Source: Anseranas semipalmata
Lineage: Eukaryota > Chordata > Aves > Anseriformes > Anseranatidae
Direction of reading: 5' to 3'
Length of the DNA stretch: 64,000 nucleotides
Assembly (NCBI GenBank): GCA_013399115.1
Contig: VXAA01004291.1
Location: 530,424 to 594,423 of the forward strand
The notes beneath the pieces were generated by a model. The model had not been told where the DNA came from. It did not search any database and saw only the letters and a program-made list of their open reading frames with translations. Numbering within the stretch: position 1 is the stretch's first letter; each line of letters opens with the position of its first letter. Positions 1-13,533 of this stretch are shown here, piece after piece. The position numbers and the translations under genes are program-made.

Positions 1-20
1 TTTTTTTTTTTTTTTTTTTT
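1..20. repeat. Poly-T tract at window edge
   Basis: Twenty T bases open the window. It may be the edge of a longer homopolymer or of a reverse-oriented retroposed A tail. Confidence 0.9.
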
Positions 21-1559
21 GCCTGTCTTAAATGTCACAGTCTTCACAGAGCAGCTCTAAGGGGGAAAGGTGCATCTTGGAAACAGGATGGAAGGAATTC
101 CAGGTGCTTTATTGATCTGTCCAGCTGTAGCTGAAGACTGGCGTTGAGATCATTGCAGCTCTCCTGTGTCCTGGGCCGACTGTTAGCACCGCCCTGTAAG
201 AATACTTTCCACAGTTAAGTGGTGGAACACAAGCGAAACAAGATGCATGTTTTGTATAGTCTTGTATAGTTTACCTTTATTTACAGCCTTTTATCTGATA
301 TGTCCTTTTTTAGCTTGAGTGAAAAGTGAGGAATTCCTTAACATGGGATCGCTGTAATGTTGAAGAGTAGTAGCTGAATCCCTCCGACCTGTCTCTTCAC
401 TGAGTAAGGCTTTGGTGCATTGGTAGCATGGGTTGGGCTTTAACCCATCTGCCTTCCCAGGTCGGCTTCTTGGTGGGGACGGTGGTGGGCTTTCTGCTTC
501 AGATTTCCTTCCAGCAAAGGCACACAGCAGGAGGTCAGGGGGCTGCTTTTGGAAAGCCATTACTTGTGGCTGCTTCTGCAGCCTGGCAGCTCTGAGACCG
601 CTCTGTGCTGCTGCTGGTAGGAAGTGGTAGGTATCTGTTTCTTGTCTGGCTGCAGTCAGTGGGTGATGGGTGGTGGCTGCTTTGGTTGTTTTCTTTGGGT
701 TTGTTTTTGCTGCTCTTCCTAGAGTATTCTGGTTGGTAGGTGGCTTCTTTCTTTCTTTTTTTCTTTTTTTAACTTTGTTTTTTTTTTCTTCAAGAGTGGC
801 AGTCCTCTGAATACTTCTGCTGTTTGCTTCTAATTCTACTCAGCTTTTCTAGGAGCATTATCAATTTGAAATAATTCTTGGCTTTCTCTTTTTGCAAAAG
901 CCCTTAATGTTTATAATGATTATTGCTGGTGTCTTTCTTCATCTTCATATGTAAGCATAAACCAACAGCTTTGTGGCTGTAGAGTTTCAGAAACTGGCTC
1001 TAGTATAAACTTAACATTAAAAAAATCATCTTTTTTAGTCAAAAGAGGTAGGAACTTTATCAAATTTAAATCCTGAAATTAGGTTTCCAACCACCAAAAC
1101 AGTGACTGTGGGTTATTGAAGAGTTTATTGTATTTATGATTATTTTGTTTGCAAAGAAACTGTATTCTTCTGCATGTTCTTATGGAACCTTCGGCAAAGA
1201 CTTCAGATTCTGTGACCCTGGTGATAATTGGTGGGGAGGAAGAAGAAAGGGGGTATTTTTTTCTGAAAGCTCTTTATATTGTTACTATAAGTTGACTTGG
1301 TATTAGAAACTGTATTTTCAACAGAGGACAACCTTTGCTTGAAAAGTTCTGATACAAGTAACTTTGTTTCTTCACACAGAAGTGCCGTTTTTGTTGTTTT
1401 GATGCCATAGTTGTTATGAGTGTATCTTCTGTGAGAAAATCCTTGTTGTTTGTGCTACCACAGTGAGTGGGAAGTGACAGTTTCGCAGCTGGCTTCGCTC
1501 AGCTCTCTCCCACAGTGAAGTGGGTACTCTGTCCTTTTCTGCTTAGTTCCTGGTTCCTT

Positions 1560-1581
1560 TTATTATTATTATTATTATTAT
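1560..1581. repeat. (TTA)n microsatellite
   Basis: About seven TTA units. Confidence 0.9.
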
Positions 1582-4500
1582 AGAGAGAGACAAAATTAAA
1601 AAATGCGTATAAGCATCAGTGAAATCACTTAATCTTTTCTGTTCTTGAGCAACATTTTAAAAAAAGTGAGAACCTGTCGCATCTAGTGAAAGCAACTGCA
1701 TTGTATAAAAATTATAACGAAGGTTAGAACTCCGAAGCTACTGTAAAAACAGTTTTTCATCTTCTGCGAAGCTGAAAACAAAATACCAATTAGTGTCCCC
1801 TACTCGGGTTCTTATTAACAAAGAAAAAAATTATGTTGTGGCAATTTTCTTTGGAGAAAAAGGGAGAGGATGAGTTGGGGGGGCATGTGGTGGTGAATTG
1901 ACCTGAATTAGCTGTGAAGAAAAACCTTAGAGGCTTTGGAGCAATTACGGAATGGGAGGGAGTAGACTGTGCTTCTCGTGTGCAAACTGAACTGCTGGTG
2001 AAACTGAGGCTGAAAGGTTGCTTGTGTCGTGCATGAAACAAAGACTGTAGAGACAGCATGTTGTATATTCTTTCTACATCTTGGCTTTGGAGAAACCTTA
2101 GAAGGTTTGTTCTGTCTGACTTGTTACCTTCCAAGTGCTTTGGGACAGCGATTGTCACTTTCTATGTCCTTATAAAGCCTTGAATGGATTGGACGGTGGT
2201 GACACAGGTTGTGATGAGAAGTGGTAGGCTTGTTGATGAGTTGCTTTAGCAGTGATTCTCACAGACTTTTTCTTTTGTTAGGTTTTTGAAATAAGGTACA
2301 TCACAAGTATTTGGTGCCATGTTCCTGTAAATTATGAGCCCCTGTTCCCAAATTTCCTAGGTGGTAAGACTTACTGGTTAAGTTCACTGTGATCCTCACT
2401 GCTATACTTGTGGCAGAAAGTGCTGGTGGATTAGCGAGGTCCGTTTCCTTTCCTGGTGTGTACGAGGATTGGAGAGGAAGAGGAACAGCTTGCCCAGAAA
2501 AAAATCGTTTCCCAGGTCTACCACTTACTGTGATTGAAAGACTGCTGTTGCTTTTCGCCATCGTGCCAGCAGTGATGTGCATTAACAGGACTTACTTATT
2601 TCTGCACAAGGAAGAGAACCAAAAATAGAAGTGATTCTTGGGAGAAACCACTTGAGTTACTAAATAGCTGAAGAGTCGTACTATTTCCAAAAATACCGTA
2701 CAGGTACAGCGATAATTCATTTTTAGAAATGTCTAAAATACAAAAAGCTCTTTGATTTTGATCCTTTAGAGAAAAGAAGTGATTGCAACTTTCTTGAAAG
2801 AGGTCATCTTCCAACACAGATGGTTCTTTAAATGTTGAACAGGGGAGTGGGAATTGAGAAGTGCAGTACCCCTTTTATGTTCTGCATCTCTTGTCTTGAC
2901 TGAGAATTCTGTAAGGTTTGTTTGACTCGAGATGGCTGGATTTGTGAGTTTCATTATTTAAAAACTTGTGAATTTGGCTTCCATTTTTGAGTGTACTGAA
3001 GTTTTAACACAGGTGAACAGAGAAGAAGATACACAAGAGGTAGTATGGCAAGGCTTTATGTCAAAAAAGATCGAGGTGTTTTTTGGAATCATTGAAGGAG
3101 TTCTCTGCGTGTCTGTGTGTGTTCCTTTGCCTATCTATACAGATCTTTATAAACGTTTATATACAGATGAACAATTTAAATCTTACTTTATTATTTTCCA
3201 ATGTAAGCGTGCTGTGTTACGGAACGAGATACAAAGTTCTAAATTAAGGCTATGTCTAGGGTAATTTATTGGCATTTAGGAAAATTGCGAAGACATCCAG
3301 GTTCTGTGGTCTCTTCAGAAATCCAGCAATATGCCTTAGGGAGTTAGTGGGATGGGTTTATACTTCTGCATGCAAAGCACTGCAGTACCCCAGCTGAAAA
3401 ATTTTAATACCATTTGGAGTGTTAATGGGGCGTTGTTTTTTGTCTGTTAAGACATTTAGAGAAAAGTGGTTTCGTTCTATTCCTATGACATGATCGTTTT
3501 GATGTTTAGCATGTTGGGCTCTATTAACTGAAATTCTATTTAATGTAATTTAAATTAACTTGGCTTTAGGTCCATCTAGTAAGCTGGTCCTGAAGAATGC
3601 TGGTGTCTACTGTTTTCTAGGGATGTGAAAATATCAAGGAAGGGAGGATTGTAAGTGATCTCTTGTGTTGTGGTTTCCATCATTTTCTTAAAACAAAATT
3701 TTCTTCCAACTTAGTAATATTAATACTAGGGTCCAGGGTGATTTTATTCAAAATAATCTCCCTGTGACTTCACTTTCATTCTTCCAAACAGTTTTATCTT
3801 AACTTTTCCTTTTTTTCCTTTTTTTTTTTTTGTCATCTTCTAGAATGCCATTTTCAGCAGGAAGAAGTGTACTGTTTTCTACGTGCTTAAGGTTGTCCTT
3901 TTTCTTCATGTTTTCTGTAGCTATTGATTCATTAGCATTTCTTTCTGATCTTAAAGGAGATTTTGGCATTCAGAAGTGAAAATCAAAGATGTATGATGTT
4001 AATCAACAGCTTATTTGAAAGAATGCATAAATATTAAAGTGCTGCTATGAAGCATAACCTTTTGTTCCCAATGCTTTTTAATTCAGAATTCACACTTTGT
4101 TTCTAATAGGGCAACCCTACTCATTTAAAAAAAAGAAAGGTAAAAAACCAAAACAAACCAAAAAACCCTCTCCTTTTCTTTAGTCTTGTTTTCAGTACAA
4201 TTCTGAGTACTTTATGAAAGCCTATACCTCAAAAAAAAAAAAAAAGGTAAAGACAAGCATAGTGTTGTTTTCCTCTAAACATTGTGAATTCCGAGCAACT
4301 TTCGTTAGGTTTAAGTATAGTCGAGGAATAGCTTTGGTTAGGGTATCGTGAAGCTGGGCTGTTCTTTGCTGTAATTTCCTTTGTTTTCTGTTTTATTTGT
4401 TCTTTGGATTGTCTTTAGTTTAGTGAATCTAGGGATACCCACATTGTTTCTTCTGTGTTCTGAAGTGGAGTGGTTATGTGCGTGGCATGTGCCAAAAGCA

Positions 4501-5587
4501 TGGATATTTATTTCATACTCTTGATTTTATACAACCTTAGCCAGTGCAGATCCGGTTCTTCTGCGGTCTCCCTGTAACCACATGAAATAGGCTTAGAGAA
4601 TGTCTTTCACGTCTGTTCTGTTTCTTGGACTACTTTAGAAAGTTTGCTTGGAAAGTCTGTTTTGGTCAGGAAAACTGAACTTAAACAATCACATGGCAGA
4701 ACACTGACAATCCGCTGTGTTATTTTATTAAGCCCCAACCAGATCAGGTGCCTAACTACAGCTGGTGGGCTGGGTGTGCACAAATGGGGATAACTCATGT
4801 GGCTTGCTTTTTGCTGTTGTCTTTTCTTAAAGTCTTACAACTTGTTTGAGGGCACACCAGAAGGATGTTTTCCTACAGCCAGAGCAAGGGTATTCATTGC
4901 CGTAATCCATCACATGATGGAGACATCAGTACTTTTATCACGAGATCAATATTTCAGAGGAGTAGCAATGTGTGTCATGTGACCAAAATGGACTATCTAA
5001 GGAGGTGGAGATTAAGTGGTCAAACACTTGCAGTGCAATGGGTTTTCTGTTTTGTGGTATGCCAGGAATGTTGTGACCTTAAATATATTTGTTAGAACCT
5101 GTAGGTCCTGCCTTGGCTTATTGCCTGTGCATCGTTATAGCTAGGTAGTGGAAACTAGGCCAGAAGATATATTTCTGCAGGTGTGACAAGGCAGTAAAAA
5201 AGCACTATACTTTGTGTATGCAGATGGAGGGAGGTAAGTCTCCACATGAAACACTACACACAACTGAAATCCTAGATACTTTATTACTGAAAAATACTTG
5301 CAAATTGGAAGGAGTGAGTTTGTCCATTGGCTGTCATGTGTTTGGAAGAATTATTTGAATTACTTGTAATAATTTAAAATTATTTCAAATGCAATTCAAA
5401 GCTAGAAAGCTTTTGCCCAAGTGATGGCTAAGCAAAAGGATGTGAACATTGAAACAAAGACCACAAACGTTTAAAGGGTGTGAGTTTGAAGAGAAACATT
5501 TACGTAAGTGATGGACAATGTTGGAAGCTTAAAGTGCTGCAGTGAGGAGTGGGGTTTTACTTGTTAAAAAAAAAAATTCCAAACCTA

Positions 5588-5740
5588 CTATAAAATCATG
5601 GAACTGTTTGAGTTGGAAGGGACCTTAATGATCATCTAGTCCAACCCCTGCCATGGGCAGGGGCACCTTCCACCAGATCAGGTTGTTCAAGGTCCCATCC
5701 AACCTGGTCTTGAACACCTCCAGGGAGACGCATCCTAACC
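5588..5740 (-). mobile_element. CR1 LINE fragment (3' end)
   Basis: It contains the reverse complement of the CR1 3' end: gagttggaagggacctt, then catctagtccaacccctgcc and a proline/serine-codon-like CCACC tract. The 3' end of the element lies at the left. It is a 5'-truncated, diverged copy. Its right limit is approximate because the match fades. Confidence 0.85.
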
Positions 5741-6027
5741 TGATCCCATCACCTAAAGCAGTCCCCTGTCTTCCTAAGGCAGGCTCCTGCAAAATGAAGA
5801 AAAGGCTTTACATTACTGGTACCTATGTGTGACTCCCCGAAGAAGTCTTTCATACATCACGAGGAACAGAATGCATACAAACCCAATTAGAAACCAAAGT
5901 ATTTTACAGCTTCTTTTCAAATCTGATAAGCAGTAGTTGAATCCAGTCGTATAAAACAGATTTTTATATGTATATTTTATTTGGACAGAACTATTGAGGG
6001 AAGAATGCTGGTACTGGAAACATATAT

Positions 6028-6084
6028 GTATATATATATTAGGTGATTATATATATGGTGAGTATATATATATTAGGTGATTAT
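6028..6084. repeat. Tandem 34-bp-period duplication with TA-rich core
   Basis: A perfect 23-bp segment (a TA run followed by ttaggtgattat) occurs at 6028-6050 and again at 6062-6084. Confidence 0.9.
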
Positions 6085-6810
6085 CTTATGTAGTTGTTTT
6101 CTTCTTACTGGGACATGCATTGTAGTGACAGCTTAGCCCTCTGATAAGCAGGCTCTCTGGGAGTTAGCTGTGGCGTTTAAAGATGCTAATACTCCAGAGT
6201 GTTTACTCTGTCCTCTGCTAGAGGTTGCCATCATAGGGGTATCGGAATAAAATGTCTCAGCCATACCAACTCATAGTTCAGCATAAACCTACCTACGTTT
6301 CAAGTTTGTCCTTGTATGTGGGATATTTATGATTAGTTTATAAGGATGGGTTTACAAATATTTGTGGAAATCTAAGTGCATGAAATCTCCAGAAAATTTT
6401 TGTTAGACTTTACATGTTCACATGCCTGGAAAATACACTTCCTCTAGGGCTACGAACATGAGATTCCTATTCCCTTTCCTGTCATGGTCTACGAGAAGTG
6501 TCAGAAATACTGCCTCACCAGACAACAGCGGGAATTAGAGCTCGTGATCCTAGCATAGCTATGCGTTCAGCTAGAACTAACTTGTGAGGAAGTGCATTTG
6601 GACATAGGATCCTGTTTAGTAGGGGGTACTCGTATGCTAAATTCCTGTAGGCAGCTTTCAGAAATACCAGTTTAATCTTTTCTTCCATTGCTGTTATGAA
6701 TGGAGAGTGTGTTTCACTTTCTTATTAGTGCTCTCCCACCATTGCTTGCTTTCAATCTGTCATGAAAAAAGAAGGAGAATTTTTTTCAAGAAAGGAGTGA
6801 AAATCAGAAG

Positions 6811-7223
6811 GCCGGACACCTCTCCTATGAAGAGAGGCTGAGAGCTGGGGTTGTGCAGCCTGGAGAGGAGAAGGCTCTGGGGAGACCTCGTTGCGGCCTT
6901 CTGGTACCTAACGGGGGCCTACAGGCAAGCTGGGGAGGGAATCTTTGTTCAGGAGTGTAGTATAGGACAAGGGGTAATGGCTTTAAGCTAAAACAAGGGA
7001 GATTCAGGTTAGATATTCGGAAGAAATTCTTGACTATGAGGGTGGTGAGACACTGGAACGGGCTGCCCAGAGAAGCTGTGGATGCCCCATCCCTGGAAGC
7101 GTTCAAGGCCAGGCTGGATGGGGCCCTGGGCAACCTGGTCTGGTGGGAGGGGTCCCTGCCCATGGCAGGGCGTTGGAACCAGATGGTCTTTAAGGTCCAT
7201 TCCAGCCCAAACCATTCTATGAA
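6811..7223 (+). mobile_element. CR1 LINE fragment, about 410 bp, sense orientation
   Basis: Typical avian CR1 sequence reading 5' to 3': cctctcctatgaagagaggc, cagcctggagaggagaaggc, acactggaacgggctgccca, and the 3' end ggtccattccagcccaaacc. Short ORFs within it on both strands are CR1 remnants. It is 5'-truncated, as most CR1 copies are. Confidence 0.93.
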
Positions 7224-10200
7224 AGTAGTGTCATTTATCACTAATTTTAAGCTGTAGGATTTTAGGTTTCACTTTTTCTAAAAATGGCATTGCAGTCTTA
7301 AGAAAGCAAGGAAAGTGCTTAAGGTGCTGTCATTTTTAAGACTGCAAAAATGTAGAGGAGGAGTTGGAAATGAATGTGCACACTATTTTTGTCTCGGTTC
7401 AGTTTTCTACCAGAAAATCCAGGGAGATGTGAATCTACTAAGAAATTGCTTTTGGCTACAGCACCTGCTTTGATTTTGTAATCTCTGATGTGAGAAGGGT
7501 TTTTCTGGGGCTGCTCTTAGCGTAAGGACCAAGGATACACTCTGCTGCCTGAGTAATCTTGTACTGGGCTGTGTTCTTACAGCCTGTAGGTTAAAATAAT
7601 TAATCATGTTGCTCTTCTTCTTTTCCAGTGTCCTGCAAACTGCTTAGTCTCCTAAATGTAGTTGTTCTAAAGGTGCACTGCCATACTGTTACGATTTCCT
7701 TAGTGTGAACTGCAATTGTGCAGAGAGCAGTATTAGAGAATACTGTTAGGGGAGTACACTTCACTGAAGAAAACGGACTAGAGGGAGATATCTTAAAGTA
7801 TGTAGTCAAAGAGGAAACTTGAGCAATTGGCCGCCTTGGAGTTTAAACAGAGATTGTAGTACGAATTGTTGGTGTTGGAACCGAGTTAAAGCTGAAAAGA
7901 AAATGGCTACCCGAAATCATTGTTGCTACAGTAACAACATGGCTTGACTATTAATGTGCTGCTTTCATCTACTATTAGATATGTTGGGTGAGATATTGCT
8001 TTCAGGTTAAAGGGTCCTGACTGGGAAGAGAGATTTAAATCTACTTAGATATTAATAGATATCATCAGGCTTCTTGTTTTAGAATATTAATCTATTTACT
8101 GGAAAGACTAATTTCTAGTAAATAGTTTTAAAAAACTATTGTCTTTACAAAAATAAACTACTTAATGGTTTTAAATTGTATTAATAGCTTTGTCCTTATA
8201 AAGCAACTTGCAGTTGAAAAAAGTACAGTAAGTGATCTCTTTCAGTAATCATTTTAAAAGAAAACTAATGTTATTTCACAAATTATTTGGTATGTGTTAA
8301 CCTAATTCTTTTTCAGAAGTTAAGCCCTTAATATTTTTTTTATGCAGCAAAGCTTTTTTGAGATATTTTTGTATTTTGAGTTAAAATTTTAAAAGATAGT
8401 AAACCTACATCCTGTATGAAAATTTAAAAATAAGGAAGGATCGTATTTGAGAGTGCAACCTATGCAGCTATCTGCATTATATTTTATTGTATAGGGGCAT
8501 AAATATATATATTCTGGAATAAACTTTTTGTGTTTTTTTTTTTTTTTCCATTAATTGGGAAGAACACAGTGACACTGAAAAATTTCAGAGGGGTATAACG
8601 AAGAGGTCAGTCAGGAAGGGGATGTGTGAAGACTAACTGATGCATTTCTGCCTGTGTCAGGGTTCCACAGGTGGCAGACTGGGGGGCAGCTGTAGACTGA
8701 GAATAAACTGTCTACTTTTCATCAAAGTCCCGCGTGTGTGGTATGTCTTGTATACCTGTAGCAGATCCCATTTTTCTGCAGTGCTTTCAATTTCTTGCAA
8801 AGTTCTCTGTCGGACATCCTGACTAAAAAAGCACCCGATTCATCCAGCAGAGATGAAGCTGGTAACAGTTCTGTATCTGGGGGACTTAGGAAAGGTTATT
8901 CGGTGGTCATTGGTAAGAAATTAAGGCGGCCTTTACTTAAAGTATCCGGTTGCCTAAGGCTTGGAATGCAAGTATCTGTACTTACAGCATGGTATTTCTT
9001 AAGTATTGAGTATGCTTTATTTACTTTGAATGTACATGTGTATTATTTTTATTGTACAGTCTTATTCCACACCTTCACAATCTTGTATAAAACAACCTTC
9101 TGACTCATTTCAGTGGAGTCCTGCCTTACATTTACTGCATCTCAGACATGTGCCAAGTATATAAATTGCAACTTTCAAGACTGCAGAAAAATGCATAGTA
9201 TGTAAAAACAAACCAGTCATTTGGACAACAGACTGTTGATGCTTCATGGTATATGAAAGGGGATGCACCAGTTTGATGTATGCAACCTTGAACACTTTTG
9301 GCTCTTATGCTCAGCTTTGCCTCCTTCATGTTTTACCAAAATTCAGTGGGCTTTGTAGAAGAGAGAGGATGACACTACAAACGTCCAACAATAGTACAGC
9401 TTGCTATTCTAAAAATGAACTTTGAAGTGGAAGAGGGTAATTTATTAAAATGAGCGAATGGAAGGTGCTGTCTCAAGTGTTTGAAAAAATAAAAATAAAT
9501 GAGGCAATGCCTTTAGAAAAGGTACTTCGGTGAAAAAAACTTTGTTTTGGATTTCTGATTACTTAGTTTCAACTGAGAAACTAAGTATGCAAACTTGGAC
9601 CAGAAATCAGGAAGGAACCATGACCAGTTTCTGTGAAGTAGACAAGACCTTGTGTCTGTTTTCTGGAGTGCATTTGTTCAGTGCTCATAGTCGGAAGGTA
9701 TGTCACTGTAGTTTGATGTGCTGTATATACAGCATGCGTGGTGATATAGTGAAGGAATACATAGTAATTCAGGCTGGAGGAGAGAGGAATTCCATAGCTA
9801 CAGGGCCGAGGCAGTTGCTGCACAGGTAACGTGTTGAAGAGATTTTGCTGACAGTATAATGAAAAGAGAAGTGTTCAATGTCAGAGATGATGCCAAGGTT
9901 ATGTGCAGTGTCAGTAGTTTGGAGTGAAATGGAGAGATGATGTCACGCTGTGCTTTAGGCTTTTCCTATTGGAGAGAAGCTGTTATGTTTAAGGTATATA
10001 ACTGCAGGAAATCAAGAGCTAGTTCACGTGGTCAAGATAAATAGGTTGAAGGGTGACTGAAAACCTACACATGTTTATTATGCAAGTGGCATGTTGATCT
10101 GTAGTTTAAACTGGTAGAGAAATGATATAGAAAGAAGGTGAATTATTTCTCTGTAGCTTATTGCTTATGTTATGGTAACTGTCATTGTGAGGAATGCCAT

Positions 10201-13200
10201 TTGATTTAGCTGAATATAGACAGACTGTAAACTTATTGAATATCAACAGTATTTAGAATATTACAGCTAATCCTAGCTGGTGGGGAAGTTGCATTGATAA
10301 GTAACCTTCAGAGACAATATATTAGTATTCTTAAGGTCTGGAAGTTCTAAATATTTTCAGAACTCCGCCTTTAAACTGATACTTCAATTTAGTGCTTTTA
10401 TGATGCTTTCATTTGCATGTTGATTGTTATATATTTCCTTACTGGATGATATATGCTCCAAGCAAACAGCTCTTAAGTATTTCTGCTTTTTGTTCATATT
10501 CTCTTGCTTCTCTGTAGATGTTTTTCCATCCTGATTGTATGCCTGTTGTGTACATGTCATGCTTACTTCTGTATCTGTTCAGAGACGGAGATGAAAAGTA
10601 ACCTTTTTAACTAATAGTTGTTCTGTTAGTCCAAACCCCAGTCTACCTAGAATGTTTTTCCCTCTGAGGGCTTTTCCTTTTTTTTTTTTTTTCATTTAAG
10701 TGATAGAGATTTTTGAAATAATAATTAAATTTGTCATTTGACTTGACTGACGAATTGTGAAAAAAGAGCTTATGTTTTGTCAAGTTATTCTCTCTATTTT
10801 TTTTTTCCCCACTGTGATAGTCTGATTGATGTTGCATTCATCTACTTGTAATCATCTTGTTTGGACTGAAACAGCTTCAGTCTGGAGTATGATCAGTTGT
10901 GTTCCTCTCCCGTGCTGTCACACTTTTCCTTGAAGTGCTTCACCGTCCCATATGGGGTGTTGTCAAAAACCAAAAATTCTTCTGGGTAGAAAAATGAGAG
11001 ATTTCAACAGTTCTACGTGAAAGCCCCACCACAGCTTTGGGAACTGTGCGTGTGCTTTTTACTGTGGTGAATAGACAAAGGAAGAACTGTAGCTTCTTTG
11101 AACTATTTTTTCATATATAACTCAAAATCTAGCAGGAAATTGAAAATGCAGAAGGCAGTCTTCTCAGTCCCTTGTTTGCTCACTCTCTTTTAGTCACCGA
11201 AGACTATTTGAAGGCAGAAGCATCTTCAGTAAAAGGACTTAAATTTTATTTCTTTGTAGGTTGTGAAGTGTTAAGTTTTTGCTTAATTTTACTTCTGGAT
11301 AACTCTAGCTTCAGTGGGGTACCTGCATGTAAATACCACTTTGTGATAACTATTGCAAGAACAGTGGTTGTTATTTTTCCTTTGCAAATTTAACTTGGTT
11401 AGTTATAATTTAGTTGATTAAATCTATAATTTACTTGATTAAAGTTGGAATAGCACAGGTTGAGATAACTTCTGCAAATTCTCAAAGGGAATTAATTTTG
11501 TGGTTTTAGAGAAGAATCTTGTGTTTAAATTCAACTGATTGTTTAACATACACTGAATGTTAGTTCTGTATATTTGTGGGTACTGAATGTTAAGTTAGGT
11601 TTATACTTTTCAATAGAAAACAAAAAATGTCAAAACTGCTTCTGCTGACAGAGAGCAGGAAGCTACATTTTGTACAGACGAGGTTATTGCTGACTACTTG
11701 TTGGTAAAATGGCAGTCTAGGCTTGTATTCAGTGAGTATTCAGCTGTAGTAACTGATTCAGAGGTGACTGCTGCCGGCTAAGTTTTTCCTTTTTCAGTCC
11801 TCTTCTAAAATTATTCGTAGTCGTGGGTGCCGTGTTAACTGGCACTTCTTTTGGGCTCCTGGTAATAGCTTTTTCTTAGAGTAGTCTCTGCTTTCTGCTA
11901 GCTGTTTTTTCTGCCTTGTTAGGTTTATTAGATTTCTGTAAGATTATGGAAGATTTCCAGAGCTGCATCAGATATTAGAAGGAAATTTCTGCCCCTTCCC
12001 CTGCCAAATCTCTCCCCCACCTTTGAATTTAGCAGATCTTAATGCCAGGACATCACTGTCCTAATAAATGTGAATGTTGCTCTCAACCAACTGATGAAGT
12101 CTTGTTCATCTCAGGGAGTACCTGAAGTTAAGACTGCAGTTGCAAGGGCTGTGCTGTGTTCTTGTGTTCTAATATTGTTATATTGTTCTTATTTTTTTTG
12201 TGTTTTCTGCATCTTACAATAACAAAAGCAGCTCTTACAGTTTATTCTAGTCTTTGTTCCGTTGTCTTCCTTCCTTCCCCTCTAACCAAAATCAGCTATG
12301 GAGATAAAAGCTAGTTTTGTATTACATTATAACTCTTACTTTTAAAAACAGCAACGACAAAAACCTTATCACCGTTATGTTCTTGACTGCAACTATCCCA
12401 GGAGAAGGTGGTGGTTAGAGATAGTTAAGGGTCTTTTCCCCAGATAGGTGTAGAAGTGTCAGCTGTCACAGATCTGTTAGGAAAGAATTTTTCTATTACA
12501 AGTAAGGACTAAATAGTAGATAAATGCATCAAATCTCCTAGCAGGACTACTTCTAATTTTATTTTTTCATTGTAACCTTTGCATGCTCGTGTTTCTCAAA
12601 CATTTTTCCCTGGAGAGGGGCATGATTTAGGCGATACTTCATTATTGCAAACAGGGCCCTAATAAATTACATAGAAGGTAAACAAAGAGCATTGTATTTT
12701 AAGATTACATTTAGTTGTAATGACCAGAGGAGTAGTTGAGCAAGTTTTGTGAAGTAACTTACATTTGAACTCAGATTAATTGTCTTCGTATAAGCCTTGT
12801 ATTGTGGATGGCTATGAGCTTGATACGGGAGTCATGGATGAAATATTGTCTGCTATACTTATAGATGGGAAAGTAGTTACCTTAGTTGTTGTTTATGAAC
12901 CTGAATTTTGAAGAAGCAACTATAACTGTTGTTTACTTGGAAAAGCAGTATTATGGAAGCTTTTGGAGCTGATCTCCAGCTAGTCAGAAAGATTGCTTTT
13001 TTAACTGGTGTATTGTGATCATCTCTAACAATGTTTTCCAGCCTGTATATTTTTAACTTACTCCTCAGATGCTTTTTGTCTCTTTCTGTAGCTCATGCAG
13101 GCTTGAGTTACTGTGCTTCTGTCTTTGAGCAATATCCACATATGTGACTTAGTCATTGCATACAGACTGGAGAACTTCTTGTGCCTGCTTTGGCCTTTTT

Positions 13201-13409
13201 CATGTGTTGTATGAAAAGAAGTATCATGATACGCTGCTTTTTTGTGTATTTCACTGGGCAAGGTGATTATCCCTGGCAATGAACCAGCCTTAATTCGTAT
13301 TTGCTGACTGGTGAGCAATGCTGGTGCTTCTAGACACTTTGAGTCCACCTGTGTTACTTCAGTATCACTGGGGGTACGTGTGAGGTGTTGCCCATCTCTG
13401 CCTTTGCAG

Positions 13410-13533
13410 TTTCCTTCCTCCTTCCTGGTCTGTGCTGGAGAACAGGCTGGCTGCGTGTCAGCGGTCAGAGGCGTAACATCTTCGCAGTGCTGCTGCTGCT
13501 GCGGGCCGCTTTTCTCCTTGGTGAGGCCTCGAG
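13410..13533 (+). other. Candidate upstream exon in a small CpG cluster
   Basis: A very good acceptor (cccatctctgcctttgcag, AG at 13408-13409) and a consensus donor GAG|GTGAGT at 13534 bound 124 nt. The stretch 13440-13580 has about nine CpGs, unlike its surroundings. It could be a 5'UTR exon of ZNF644 or of a non-coding transcript. No transcript evidence is available. Confidence 0.25.

Larger units (their letters stand above)
1..5587. other. Intronic or upstream DNA, no gene seen
   Basis: AT-rich unique sequence with T-rich runs. No CpG island, recognised exon or transposon. By position it is probably the first intron of ZNF644, whose promoter would then lie left of the window. Confidence 0.6.

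Noticed and set aside
7030..7257. ORF of 75 codons reading [20 protein letters not shown]
   Set aside because: It is the usual reading of a CR1 tail, not a gene.
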